DNA from: Candidatus Vallotiella sp. (ex Adelges kitamiensis)
GTDB lineage: Bacteria > Pseudomonadota > Gammaproteobacteria > Burkholderiales > Burkholderiaceae
Length of the DNA: 64,000 bases
Assembly (NCBI RefSeq): GCF_020342435.1
Contig: NZ_CP080504.1
Span: 635,081 to 699,080, forward strand
Direction: 5' to 3'
Below, in pieces: positions 12,275 to 21,998 of the stretch. The first letter of the stretch is position 1; each line of letters starts with the position of its first letter. The notes beneath the pieces are model-generated. The model worked only from the letters and a program-made list of their open reading frames with translations, had not been told where the DNA came from and made no database searches. The position numbers and the translations under genes are program-made.

Positions 12275-14149
12275 TCAATGCGCTTCTTCCCAGTTAATAC
12301 CTGAGCCTAACTTGGCGACAAGGGGTACGTTAAGGTTGCCGATTGAGCACATTAGTGCTGGCACCTTGGTACGAATAATATCCAATTCATTGTTAGGTAC
12401 TTCTAGAACTAGCTCGTCATGGACCTGTATGATTAACCGAGACTTGACTCGTGCCCGATCAATCCAATTTTGTACGGCAATCATAGATAGCTTGATAAGA
12501 TCAGCTGCTGTACCTTGCATTGGTGCATTAATTGCAGCTCGTTCGGCAGCCTGACGGCGCAGGCTATTTCCGCTGCTAATCTCTGGTAGCCACAGCCGGC
12601 GACCGAAAACAGTCTGAACGAAACCGTGTAATTTTGCCTCCATCCGTGTTTCACACATATAGCGCTTGACACCTGAGTATCGAGCGAAATAGCGTTCAAT
12701 ATAAAGCTTAGCCAGAGTAAGTTCAATACCTAGATTCGCTGCGAGGCCAAAAGCGCTCATGCCATAGATTAAGCCAAAATTGATGACTTTCGCAGTACGA
12801 CGTTGCTCGTTTGTGATGTCCTGCTGCATTACGCCAAAGATCTCTGACGCAGTCGCTCGATGTACGTCTTCACTCTGCTTAAAAGCTGTCATCAATGCTG
12901 CATCGCCTGAAATATGCGCCATAATTCGCAACTCAATCTGTGAGTAATCAACTGAGACGATGCTACTTTCTGGTGGGGCAATGAACGCTTCTCGGATGCG
13001 TCGCCCTTCTGGCGTTCGAATAGGAATGTTTTGTAAATTCGGATCATTAGACGCAAGTCTCCCAGTCACAGCTACTGCCTGAGCGTAATTAGTATGTACA
13101 CGACTAGTATCATGTTTGATCATCTTAGTCAGCTTGTCTGTATACGACGACTTAAGCTTAGCTAGAGCACGATAGTTAAGTAGTATCTTAGGCAGTAGAT
13201 AATCCTCAGCGAGTTTTTGTAACACTCCTTCGTCTGTAGAAGGCGCGCCTGATAAGGTTTTCTTAATTACTGGCAACTGCAAACGCTGAAAGAAGATTTC
13301 ACCGATCTGCTTCGGTGAATTCAAATTAAACTCACCGCAGGCCAGTACGTACGCCTCGTCTTGTAAACCCAGCATTCGGATAGCCAGCTCATTACTCTGC
13401 TTAAGAAGCCGAGTTTTATCGATGAGTACACCATGGCGTTCAATAATTTGCAGAACTCGAGATGTTGGTAGCTCGATTGAGCGGTAGACATAGTCTAATC
13501 TTTTTTCAATTTGAATCTGCGCATATAACACCTTGTGCAACCGCAATATAATATCGGCATTTTCAGCAGAATATTCTGTAGCTACGTTCACCGCGACCTT
13601 ATCGAAGCCGATTTGTGCGCTGCTCTTACCGGCAATATCTTTATATTTGATTGTTTTTATGCCGAGATGCCGCATCGCAAGTACATCTATATCATGCGAA
13701 CGATGCGATTCAAGTACATACGATTCAAGCAGCGTATCATGCTCAATACCAGATAGTATAATGCCATGATTAGCTAAGACTTGAGCATCAAACTTCAAAT
13801 TCTGGCCAACTTTTTTGTATACAGAATTCTCTAGCCATGGTTTGAGCTTCGTGATTACCTCATCGAATGGCAGTTGCGCTGGTTGATCTGCTCCACAGTG
13901 TAAGAGTGGAATATATGCGGCACGCCCAGGAGCAGTCGCAAATGATATACCGACGATGTGAGCACGCAGTGGGTCTAATGACGTAGTTTCAGTGTCAAAC
14001 GACGTGAGCATCGACTCCTTGATCATTGCCAGCCATCGATTAAACTGCTCCCATTCATTGATCATTTCATATTGTTGATTGGTGCCAATCTCTGATCTTA
14101 TTTCGGCTGCACCCGTTCTAGATGCGGTTTTATTATCAAATGTCTTCAA
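12275..14149 (-). CDS. polA: DNA polymerase I, C-terminal part (3'-5' exonuclease and polymerase; Klenow-like)
   Basis: Carries the proofreading domain with all three Exo motifs (FDTETTSLD; VGQNLKFDAQVL; YSAENAD) and the complete family A polymerase domain: SVDYSQIELR motif A, the RRTAKVINFGLIYGMS O helix, and QVHDELVLEVP motif C. It ends in NWEEAH as Burkholderia PolA does. The frame begins one base out of phase with the upstream 5'-nuclease frame. Its only nearby start codon is a TTG inside a TTGA overlap with the upstream stop. The two pieces add up to the normal PolA length (about 920-930 residues). It is either made by frameshifting, expressed as a separate Klenow-like protein, or the product of a broken gene. 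Confidence 0.88.
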   Translation of the reverse strand: MKTFDNKTASRTGAAEIRSEIGTNQQYEMINEWEQFNRWLAMIKESMLTSFDTETTSLDPLRAHIVGISFATAPGRAAYIPLLHCGADQPAQLPFDEVITKLKPWLENSVYKKVGQNLKFDAQVLANHGIILSGIEHDTLLESYVLESHRSHDIDVLAMRHLGIKTIKYKDIAGKSSAQIGFDKVAVNVATEYSAENADIILRLHKVLYAQIQIEKRLDYVYRSIELPTSRVLQIIERHGVLIDKTRLLKQSNELAIRMLGLQDEAYVLACGEFNLNSPKQIGEIFFQRLQLPVIKKTLSGAPSTDEGVLQKLAEDYLLPKILLNYRALAKLKSSYTDKLTKMIKHDTSRVHTNYAQAVAVTGRLASNDPNLQNIPIRTPEGRRIREAFIAPPESSIVSVDYSQIELRIMAHISGDAALMTAFKQSEDVHRATASEIFGVMQQDITNEQRRTAKVINFGLIYGMSAFGLAANLGIELTLAKLYIERYFARYSGVKRYMCETRMEAKLHGFVQTVFGRRLWLPEISSGNSLRRQAAERAAINAPMQGTAADLIKLSMIAVQNWIDRARVKSRLIIQVHDELVLEVPNNELDIIRTKVPALMCSIGNLNVPLVAKLGSGINWEEAH

Positions 14150-15045
14150 ACACCCCCCTCGGCCTGGCCATCAGACTCGAGCAACAATCTTTTAAAGCCG
14201 TAGCGCAAATAGATATTACGCAATTTTTCCTTGGATTCTGCCCGTACCTGAAGCGACTCAGAAATAGACTGTACATGCGGCGATAAATTGCAATCGGTAT
14301 GCACGGTGACGAGTCGACGTGCGATTGGTAAGAACGTGAGTGCCCGGCGTAGGTTATTACCGAGTGCTCCTTTGATATCATTTGCGTGCGCGATGATACC
14401 GTCTAGCGATTGATATTGAGAAAGCCATTTGAGCGCGGTCTTCGGACCGCACTTGTCTACGCCAGGCACATTATCAACGGTATCACCAATCAATGTTAGA
14501 TAATCTACGATACGTTGAGGGGGTACACCGAATTTTGCGATCACGCCATCGTAATCAAGACGCTCGTTAGTCATAGTATTAATTAATACAATACGCTCGT
14601 TTACTAGTTGCGTAAGATCCTTATCGCTCGTGGAGATTACTACGTTCATGCCAGACTGCTCAGCACGTACCGCCAGAGTTCCAAGCACGTCGTCAGCCTC
14701 TACGCTATTAATTACAAGCTTCGCCCAACCGAGCGCACATACTGCAATATGAATTAGCTCAATCTGACTAGATAAATCTTCTGGCATCATCGAACGATGA
14801 GATTTATAGGCTGGATACCAATCATCACGAAACGTTTTACCCTTTGCATCGAACACACACGCACCATATTCTGCAGGAATATCACGACGCAATCGCCTCA
14901 TCATATTAATGACACCGTACAGTGCGCCGGTTGGACTACCATCTGGCCCACGCAAATCTGGAAGCGCATGGTAAGCCCGATATAAATAGCTCGAACCATC
15001 GACTAATAGTAAAGTTTTACCATCAAGATTCTGCTGCTTTAGCAT
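14146..15045 (-). CDS. polA: DNA polymerase I, N-terminal part (5'-3' exonuclease / flap nuclease)
   Basis: Removes RNA primers and flaps. It has the 5'-nuclease N-domain LLLVDGSSYLYRAYHAL, the metal-site aspartates in FDAKGKTFRDDWYP and EADDVLGTL, and the helix-hairpin-helix GVDKCGPKTA. About 299 residues from the ATG at 15045; an ATG at 15069 is also possible. It ends after LLLESDGQAEGGV at a TGA directly behind a run of six G. That point is the linker to the proofreading domain, so the nuclease domain itself is whole. Confidence 0.88.
   Translation of the reverse strand: MLKQQNLDGKTLLLVDGSSYLYRAYHALPDLRGPDGSPTGALYGVINMMRRLRRDIPAEYGACVFDAKGKTFRDDWYPAYKSHRSMMPEDLSSQIELIHIAVCALGWAKLVINSVEADDVLGTLAVRAEQSGMNVVISTSDKDLTQLVNERIVLINTMTNERLDYDGVIAKFGVPPQRIVDYLTLIGDTVDNVPGVDKCGPKTALKWLSQYQSLDGIIAHANDIKGALGNNLRRALTFLPIARRLVTVHTDCNLSPHVQSISESLQVRAESKEKLRNIYLRYGFKRLLLESDGQAEGGV
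14149..14161 (-). other. polA: Frame break in polA at a G6 tract; possible -1 slippery site
   Basis: On the coding strand the sequence reads GAG GGG GGT GTT TGA in the upstream frame. Adding one G to the six-G run (14153-14158), or a -1 shift, continues into the downstream polA frame. G GGG GGT fits the X XXY YYZ pattern for -1 ribosomal slippage, and G runs also favour polymerase slippage. Several intact genes nearby carry seven-base G/C runs, so loss of one G from an ancestral G7 is the simplest origin. A base-calling error is possible. Confidence 0.6.
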
Positions 15046-17144
15046 TAAGAATAAAAAAAATGACCCCATGTTTCATTGACTCTAGATCAAAAAGCACAAC
15101 CGCTCAAAGTTAGTACAACTTTTTACGATTATGGCAAAGTCCATCAAGACAACTGAGTGCTTGTCAGGAATCAGCTGATCTATTGGCGTTTACGGTTTTT
15201 GCTAGATTTAATTAAGGCGCAGGTGCGGATAAGACATTTTTAGTCAATCTAGATAACGATATTTTAAGTATTCCCCCCATTTTTTGTCTAAAAAAACAAC
15301 GGGGTAAACGTAATGCCCAATGAATTTAAACACGCTCAGCACGAGCACGGAGAGCCTAATGTAATCCAAGGAAAGAAATTTTCAGTATGTGCCGATTACC
15401 CAATGTCCAAAAAGTTTTGCAATCTAATTAGATAACTTGCTCAAATAAATAGAGCTGACTAGCTTATATAATATTAAGTTGATATAGATGATTGATAAGT
15501 CAGATTAAATGATTGAGGCCAGCATCTATTCTAGAGAGAGCTAGCTCTGTATGAAGTCAGATATAGCTCGCCCTAAAGCATAATAAAATATAGTTTTACA
15601 TATAATCAGAACTATAGTGTGATGGTCCGTTACTTACGTGTACGCAGCAAGCTGATCTATCTGTTCAATTTGCAAAGAATCCTAGTAATTCAACGCTAGT
15701 TAGCTTTTATACGAAATCCTACCCATCGCTAGACTTGATTGTCTACTCTATGTTCAAAGTCTACTTAATACATCCCCTATAAAGCGACCTTAAACACATC
15801 ACTCAATAGACCAAACCTTCTGCCTACTTTACTGATGCACTATCTCGTCTACCTGTATACGTTAATAGAATAAGTGAATCTGTTGTATATTCTCAAATGG
15901 AAAGCAATCTCTGTAACATGTATTTTCCTGAAAGCGGATATAGTTAAAAAGATAGTTTTTCTTTCAGAAAAGTGAATTATTTAACTATACGCATACCCGT
16001 ATTAGCCCCGCGCACTCAAACGTTCCCCAGGAAGCAAAGAGACGTATCACTTTTTGTAGTATTTCATAAGCTTATTCAAGCTAAATATAAAAAGAGGAGC
16101 AAAGTGCTCTCCAATGCCAATCAGACATTATTTATTGGTGCGCACATCGCTCAATCACCTTAAGAAGGCAAATAATTTATCCTATTGAGTCGTTTTGCGC
16201 TCGACTGACGCGCTTTATGTCTAGTCTAGTGTGCGATTGCCCGACCCTATAAGGGCAGGAAACCTAGCTCCTGATGTTAGCGGCCCGCCCTAACAATTAC
16301 AATCGTCTATAGTAACGACTAGGCTATAACACATTAACTCTCTTAAACGCAACGCTTTCGTGTCTTCTCCATTTATTTTATTTAGAGGCCCACTATAGCG
16401 CGACTAGAACACTCCCTTAAGCTACCTAGGTAGCTACTCCTATAGTAGTCAATTACTATTGAACATCTAGCGGCGATACAAACACCTAATCGTCGAGCTA
16501 TTGTATATTATTAAGCTTATGCCAGTACCCGAGTACGCTCTATGCGCGCAAATATAGTACTACAATTCGCTTTGTGCTTGTTTTCTTTGTTTTCTCATTG
16601 ATATGCCTCATAGCGGTATTGATTAGCATAATATATCCCCTGCCAGCATGCTTGATTTATATAGATATCTTAGGCATGCACGTCACTAATGGCTCTGGTT
16701 TTGAGCTTATTGCTAGTTTTGTATGATATGCGATTAGTTCGATGGGCTTAATGAACACAGCCTATTCGTTTTATCCATGCGATAGACAGAGAGTAAGCTT
16801 AACAAAGCGGTTAAGGTAGAATTAACCATTATAATTCTTGGGAATTTTCTCCAGCTATTTGGAATGTACTAAGTTAGTAAATACAATCTAGGACCTCTTC
16901 GAGGAAACCACAAAAGTAGCGGTAGTTGATACATGTACTATCCGTTCGCTCGCATCCCCGCAAACGGATAGTAAAGGCGATAGCAAGATTCAAAAGTGCC
17001 TACCTCATGTCAACCACTGCTCATCAGCGGTTTTACAGAAAACGGCGGCAATATAGGCACTAAAAAAACTCGACGGCAGCATTACGTCGCCACCTATCGC
17101 GCATGTTGGTTTGGTAAAATTATCTACCGTCTCGGAGAACCCTC
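15046..17144. other. 2.1-kb spacer between polA and the thrB region
   Basis: No recognisable gene. Two parts stand out. The stretch near 16230-16300 and that near 16920-17140 are richer in GC than the rest and may be worn gene remnants. An 11-bp inverted repeat lies at 16936-16973. The frame at 15972-16163 has no family resemblance. Confidence 0.5.
16936..16973. repeat. 11-bp perfect inverted repeat with 16-nt spacer
   Basis: TACTATCCGTT is followed after 16 bases by its exact complement AACGGATAGTA. It lies about 170 bp before the probable pseudogene at 17145. It could be a hairpin, an old terminator or an operator-like site; nothing here distinguishes these. Confidence 0.5.
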
Positions 17145-17515
17145 ATGAAGCTGTTCCACACTGTGCCTAGCGTAATCTCTTACCTCGTGAACTGGGTCAA
17201 GACGTTTCTAGAAACAGCTACACTAGCATTTTCTGCCAGGATGGTGGTAGCTACGGCGAGCGCACTACAACCGCACGTCGAGCCAGAGACATATGCCGCT
17301 GCATCTCAGTATGTGAATAAAGCGATTGTCTGCTCAAATATGAAGACCATAAATCGACCTGCTAGTGACCAGCATCGGGTATGCGAGAGTAAAATTCAAC
17401 GTGCACAGCACGCTGTGCTTTTACGAAGAGAATCCAAATGGCATATCGATTACCAAATATCGCGATCGTGGAAAATCGCTAAAATCTAGGTTTATTTGAA
17501 CTTAGGTATACGCTA
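17145..17515 (+). pseudogene. Possible frameshifted small secreted-protein gene (DUF2782-like position)
   Basis: An ATG with GGAGA eight bases upstream opens a frame whose first 40 residues look like a signal peptide or membrane segment (MKLFHTVPSVISYLVNW...). The last part of this frame looks random, while the next frame, open from about 17355 to 17515, reads FYEENPNGISITKYRDRG, a more natural protein segment. This suggests one small gene broken by a frameshift. In Burkholderia the slot between polA and thrB is often taken by a small secreted DUF2782 protein. Identity is a guess from position and a loose resemblance. Confidence 0.3.
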
Positions 17516-17650
17516 CTAGATAAGTACGCCGCTGAATGTCTCGCTGCAGGTGTATGAAAGCTACAAGCCATTCACATAGCTTTATTCCCGCAACTCAAGT
17601 ACTGACCGCCTAGATAGCGGCAGCCTTCGAACCTATCTAATAACGTTTGC

Positions 17651-18619
17651 ATGGCCGTTTTTACTGCCCTTTCCGAAGCCCGGCTCGCTGCTTGGGTTCG
17701 GCACTACGCGATAGGCAAGATTATCGATTTCCACGGTATTACGTCCGGAATCGAGAACAGTAATTTTTTCTTGACAACAACAACTGGCGAGTATGTTCTA
17801 ACAATTTTTGAAAAACTCGCCGCGCACGAGTTGCCTTTCTACCTAGAATTAATGCGTCATCTAGCGGCACACCGTGTTCCTGTGCCTGATCCTATGCGAC
17901 GCGCTGATGGTGCGTTATTCGGTATGCTGATGAATAAGCCTGCCGCAATAGTGACTCGACTGGCTGGATCTCCGCGTCTAGCACCACAGGTTGCGCACTG
18001 TACTGAAGTAGGACAAATGCTAGCGCGAATGCATATTGCTGGAAAAGATATCCTAATGTATCAACCGAATTTGCGAGGCTTGCCTTGGTGGAGAGATAAT
18101 GTCCCATCGGTATTGCCCTACGTAACCGATGCGCAGCATCGGTTACTAATCAGCGAATTGGAATATCATCAGGCATTCTTTACATCGTCTGACTATGCGA
18201 CGCTTCCTGGAGGGCCATGCCACTGCGACCTATTCCGAGATAATGTCCTATTCACGTCGTACGATGGGCGTGATACCCTAGGCGGTTTCTTCGACTTTTA
18301 TTTCGCCGGCTGCGACAAGTGGTTGTTCGATGTTGCTGTAACCGTTAACGACTGGTGTGTTGATCTAAATACCGGTTGCCTAGATCAGGCACAAACGCAG
18401 GCATTACTATGCGCATACCATGCTGTACGGCCGTTTACCCCCACTGAGACTCAGCATTGGCGCAACATGTTGCGTGCTGGCGCTTTTCGCTTCTGGTTAT
18501 CTCGACTCTATGACTTTTACTTGCCCCGCGATGCCCACTTACTTAAGCCGCATAACCCCGCTCATTTCGAACGGGTATTGCGTGAGCGTATTAGCGCCGA
18601 TACATTGCCGTGGCTCTAA
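17651..18619 (+). CDS. thrB: Homoserine kinase ThrB (type II, aminoglycoside-phosphotransferase fold)
   Basis: Phosphorylates homoserine in threonine synthesis. It belongs to the APH-like family used by Burkholderia and Pseudomonas, not the GHMP family of E. coli. Visible are the N-lobe [12 protein letters not shown] (29-40), the catalytic loop [11 protein letters not shown] (191-201) with Asp193, and the metal-binding FFDFYFAG (213-220). The usual second residue of the loop is Ala, here Cys192. 322 residues, full length. The next gene starts nine bases after its stop. Confidence 0.94.
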   Translation: MAVFTALSEARLAAWVRHYAIGKIIDFHGITSGIENSNFFLTTTTGEYVLTIFEKLAAHELPFYLELMRHLAAHRVPVPDPMRRADGALFGMLMNKPAAIVTRLAGSPRLAPQVAHCTEVGQMLARMHIAGKDILMYQPNLRGLPWWRDNVPSVLPYVTDAQHRLLISELEYHQAFFTSSDYATLPGGPCHCDLFRDNVLFTSYDGRDTLGGFFDFYFAGCDKWLFDVAVTVNDWCVDLNTGCLDQAQTQALLCAYHAVRPFTPTETQHWRNMLRAGAFRFWLSRLYDFYLPRDAHLLKPHNPAHFERVLRERISADTLPWL

Positions 18620-18628
18620 CTATCTGTT

Positions 18629-19423
18629 ATGAAACTCATTGAGACATCCGCTAAATTTGGCTATATCTGGATTGGAAAAGGTATCTGGCTATTCCATAAA
18701 AACCCGCTCAACCTCCTAGCGATTTTTTTTACATATGTATTTTCGATGACACTCATCGTGCACATACCGGTCGTAGGGTCCGTACTATGGCTAATACTCG
18801 TGCCAGGTTTATACGTGGGGTTCATGAGCGCATGTCGCGATGTGCTTGCCGGAAAGCACGTGTTTCCGCTTGCACTTTTTACAGGCTTTCGAGCGCATAG
18901 TAGTAGCGTTTCTTGGCAGTTATTACAGCTCGGACTTATATATTGCGCACTAGTTACTACAAGTCTGTTTCTAACCTCAATAATCGACGACGGCTGGCTG
19001 CTAAAGACTGTCATCATCGAAGTGAAACCGGATAACAACGTCGCTCATAGCAGCGCTTTAATTTCCAGTATCGTTCTTGGATTCCTCATCTATCTGCCGA
19101 CGATGATGTTGTTCTGGTTCGCACCGTTGCTAACCGCTTGGCATGGCGTGCCACCAATCAAATCGATGTTCTTCAGCTTCGTTGTCTGCTGGCGTAACCG
19201 AATCACATTTCTCGTTTATCTAGCAACATGGTTCGCAGTTATAATAAGCGCATCATTAGTAATCGGCTTTATTCTGAATGTGTTTGGTCTATCAAGCGGA
19301 GCTTTGACTGCACTATTGCCAGTCAGTATGATTTTATGGACAATAATCTATTGCTCGTTCTACGCGAGCTACTGTAGTTGCTTCAATCGTGAGCAGAACG
19401 CTAGCCCAGAGTTTATTATATAA
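18629..19423 (+). CDS. BPSS1780-family integral membrane protein
   Basis: A 264-residue protein of unknown function with about five or six hydrophobic helices (near 28-50, 52-68, 97-117, 139-160, 190-215, 225-250). It starts MKLIETSAKFGYIWIGKGIWLFHKNPL, the pattern of the membrane family found next to thrB and uvrD in Burkholderia (BPSS1780 type). No catalytic motif is visible. It probably shares a transcript with thrB and is convergent with uvrD. Confidence 0.82.
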   Translation: MKLIETSAKFGYIWIGKGIWLFHKNPLNLLAIFFTYVFSMTLIVHIPVVGSVLWLILVPGLYVGFMSACRDVLAGKHVFPLALFTGFRAHSSSVSWQLLQLGLIYCALVTTSLFLTSIIDDGWLLKTVIIEVKPDNNVAHSSALISSIVLGFLIYLPTMMLFWFAPLLTAWHGVPPIKSMFFSFVVCWRNRITFLVYLATWFAVIISASLVIGFILNVFGLSSGALTALLPVSMILWTIIYCSFYASYCSCFNREQNASPEFII

Positions 19424-19462
19424 ACTATTGTGAAGTTTATAGTAGCGTATGCACTACTTATG

Positions 19463-19485
19463 GTTGCGTAATAATATTACGCAAC
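19463..19485. terminator. 10-bp perfect hairpin between convergent genes
   Basis: GTTGCGTAAT-AAT-ATTACGCAAC lies midway between the stops of the membrane-protein gene (+) and uvrD (-). Its position fits a bidirectional terminator, but neither strand has a clear T run after it, so termination is inferred from place and symmetry only. Confidence 0.45.
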
Positions 19486-19500
19486 ACTCAACATTAAGTA

Positions 19501-21852
19501 TTATAGTGTCTGTAGTTTTGAGATCGCGAGGGCAAGCCATTTTGTGCCGTGCTGCTTAAATGTAACTCGTGCTTTTGCGTCCGCGCCATCTCCCTCTAGC
19601 CCAGTGATAGTTCCCTCTCCAAATTTTGGGTGGAATACGGATATGCCGATCCGAAAGCTGTTCTTTGTTACTGGTATGCTTTCATCAGGGCAAGTGCTAG
19701 TATATGATATATGGTCGCGCTGCTGCTGGATTTGGGAAAACCAATCATGGTTCCACCCAGTGTTGTTGTCTATTAAATTGGTATGCTGTAGCGGGCGCAA
19801 GCTAGATTCCGTCTTAGACAGAGTCCATTGTAATACTCTGGCCGGTAATTCATCAAAAAAACGGGAGCGCACATTATAACGCGTCTTGCCGTGCAACATT
19901 CTACTTTGAGCGAATGATAGGTAGAGAGATTCCTTGGCGCGCGTGATTGCAACATACATTAGGCGTCGCTCTTCCTCAAGCCCATCTAGTTTTATTAGGC
20001 TATTCTCGTGCGGGAAAAGACCTTCCTCGAGTCCGGTGACAAACACAGCCGAAAATTCGAGTCCCTTGGAAGCATGTACTGTCATTAATTGAAGTACATT
20101 TTTCCCAGTATTAGCCTGATTATCACCAGACTCGAGTGACGCATGCGATAGAAAACCAGAAATTGGCGTCATCTGATTTAGATCTTGGCGGGATCTTTCG
20201 ATACTCAGCGCCTTAGGTACAGCTTTTTTGTTATTATCATCTAATCTCCCCATAGCCGCATAATTCTTAGCCGAGCGCGCGGGGGAAATAGAGTACGCTG
20301 GCGAGAAATCATAACCTTCCTCAACTACGTATGCACTGGCCGCATTAACTAGTTCTCGTAAGTTCTCAATACGCTCCTGATTTTCAGGAGCATGAGAATA
20401 GAACTTTTCTAGACCACTGCTTTTAATTACCCCTTCAACGATTTCCGGCAAGCTCATAGCTTGGGTATCGTTATACATCTGCTCAATTAACGCAAGAAAC
20501 GCACTAAATAGCTGGCCAGCTCTACCGGTCACGTATGGAATTGCCTGCATCATAGAGCAACTATATATCCGTGCAATATTAGCCAGTTGCTCAATCGAGC
20601 GTGTACCAATACCCCGGGCCGGAAAATTAATCACCCGATTAAATGCAGTATCATCATTTACATTATTCATTAGCCGTAGGTAGGCAAGCGCATGCTTAAT
20701 CTCTTGGCGCTCAAAAAAGCGCAAACCACCATAGACACGGTATGAAATTCCAGCATTAACTAGCATATGTTCAACCATGCGTGATTGCATGTTACTGCGA
20801 TAAAGTACCGCAATTTCGTCGGGTGATAGCCCTGTGTCGATAAGAGCGCGAACTTCTTCCACAATCCAACTAGCTTCTTTCGAATCGGTCGTTGCTTCAT
20901 AGACTTGTACTAGTTTTCCATGACAGGCATTGGTACGCAGATTTTTGCCAAGCCGTTTCGCATTATGTGCGATCAGCATATTAGCTGCATCGAGAATGTT
21001 GCCATGTGAACGATAGTTCTGCTCAAGCTTAATCAAATGCCGGATGTTGAACTCGCGTTCAAAATCAAGCATATTACCCGCGTGAGCACCGCGAAACGCG
21101 TAAATTGACTGGTCATCATCCCCAACTGCAAATATTCCGTTACGCTCGCCAGCCAGTAGTTTTACCCATGCATACTGAAGCTTGCTGGTATCCTGGAACT
21201 CATCAACTAGGATATGCTGGAAACGGGTCTGATAATAGGACCGTAGAGTTGAATTGTGTTGCAGGAGTTTATATGAGCGTAATAGCAATTCTGAAAAATC
21301 GACGACCCCTTCGCGTTGGCATTGTTGCTCGTAGGCAAAATACAGCTCGACCCATTTGTGATTAAAGTTATTGCTAGAATTGACCTCTTCAGGCGCTAGA
21401 CTTTTCTCCTTTGCGTTATTAATAAAGTGCTGTAGATTCTTAGCTAGACATTTCTCGTCGTTAACTTTTAGGCTCTTCATAAGCCGCTTGATTGCTGTCA
21501 ACTGATCTGCTGCATCTAAAATCTGAAAAGTCTGTGGCAATCCAGCATCTTGGTAATGGGTGCGTAACATCCGATTGCATAATCCGTGGAAAGTGCCAAT
21601 CCACATGCTATGTGTGTTAATTGGTAGTATCACGCCCAAGCGCATTAGCATTTCACGTGCTGCCTTATTCGTAAAGGTGACGGCTAAAATATCAGTAGCG
21701 CTCACCTCACCACACGAGATTAACCATGCAATTCTAGTAATAAGCACGCGCGTCTTGCCACTGCCCGCTCCGGCAAGAATCAAAGCTGGTTCGTTTGGCA
21801 GCGTCACTGCTGCAAATTGTTCTGGATTTAGATTGGCGAGCAAATCAGACAT
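19501..21852 (-). CDS. uvrD: DNA helicase II UvrD (superfamily 1A)
   Basis: 3'-5' helicase for mismatch and nucleotide excision repair. Walker A is GAGSGKT at 28-34, motif Ia is VTFTNKAAREM, Walker B VDEFQDTSKLQ, motif III GDDDQSIYAFRGA, motif IV QNYRS, motif V LMTVHASKGLEF, motif VI YVAITRAKESL. The C-terminal Tudor-like tail (HPKFGEGTITGLEG) is present. 783 residues, as in Burkholderia. It is separated by a hairpin from the convergent upstream pair and divergent from valS. Confidence 0.95.
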   Translation of the reverse strand: MSDLLANLNPEQFAAVTLPNEPALILAGAGSGKTRVLITRIAWLISCGEVSATDILAVTFTNKAAREMLMRLGVILPINTHSMWIGTFHGLCNRMLRTHYQDAGLPQTFQILDAADQLTAIKRLMKSLKVNDEKCLAKNLQHFINNAKEKSLAPEEVNSSNNFNHKWVELYFAYEQQCQREGVVDFSELLLRSYKLLQHNSTLRSYYQTRFQHILVDEFQDTSKLQYAWVKLLAGERNGIFAVGDDDQSIYAFRGAHAGNMLDFEREFNIRHLIKLEQNYRSHGNILDAANMLIAHNAKRLGKNLRTNACHGKLVQVYEATTDSKEASWIVEEVRALIDTGLSPDEIAVLYRSNMQSRMVEHMLVNAGISYRVYGGLRFFERQEIKHALAYLRLMNNVNDDTAFNRVINFPARGIGTRSIEQLANIARIYSCSMMQAIPYVTGRAGQLFSAFLALIEQMYNDTQAMSLPEIVEGVIKSSGLEKFYSHAPENQERIENLRELVNAASAYVVEEGYDFSPAYSISPARSAKNYAAMGRLDDNNKKAVPKALSIERSRQDLNQMTPISGFLSHASLESGDNQANTGKNVLQLMTVHASKGLEFSAVFVTGLEEGLFPHENSLIKLDGLEEERRLMYVAITRAKESLYLSFAQSRMLHGKTRYNVRSRFFDELPARVLQWTLSKTESSLRPLQHTNLIDNNTGWNHDWFSQIQQQRDHISYTSTCPDESIPVTKNSFRIGISVFHPKFGEGTITGLEGDGADAKARVTFKQHGTKWLALAISKLQTL

Positions 21853-21998
21853 GAGCGACTTTAGTCACAACAGGCCTGTCATTATACAGATACTGTCGGC
21901 TCAATACGCTACAGTTAGTTTATTACTATCTTCATTATAATTAATTACACTGCATTGATTTCACCGCATTTTCACCGCCTTTCAGGCAAACTTATACG

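Noticed and set aside
15972-16163. 63-codon plus-strand frame in the polA-thrB spacer
   Set aside because: Basic, low-complexity translation without family features; consistent with chance.
16230-16300. Structured RNA gene in a GC-richer patch
   Set aside because: Small complementary segments exist but fold into no known 6S, 4.5S, tmRNA or RNase P pattern.
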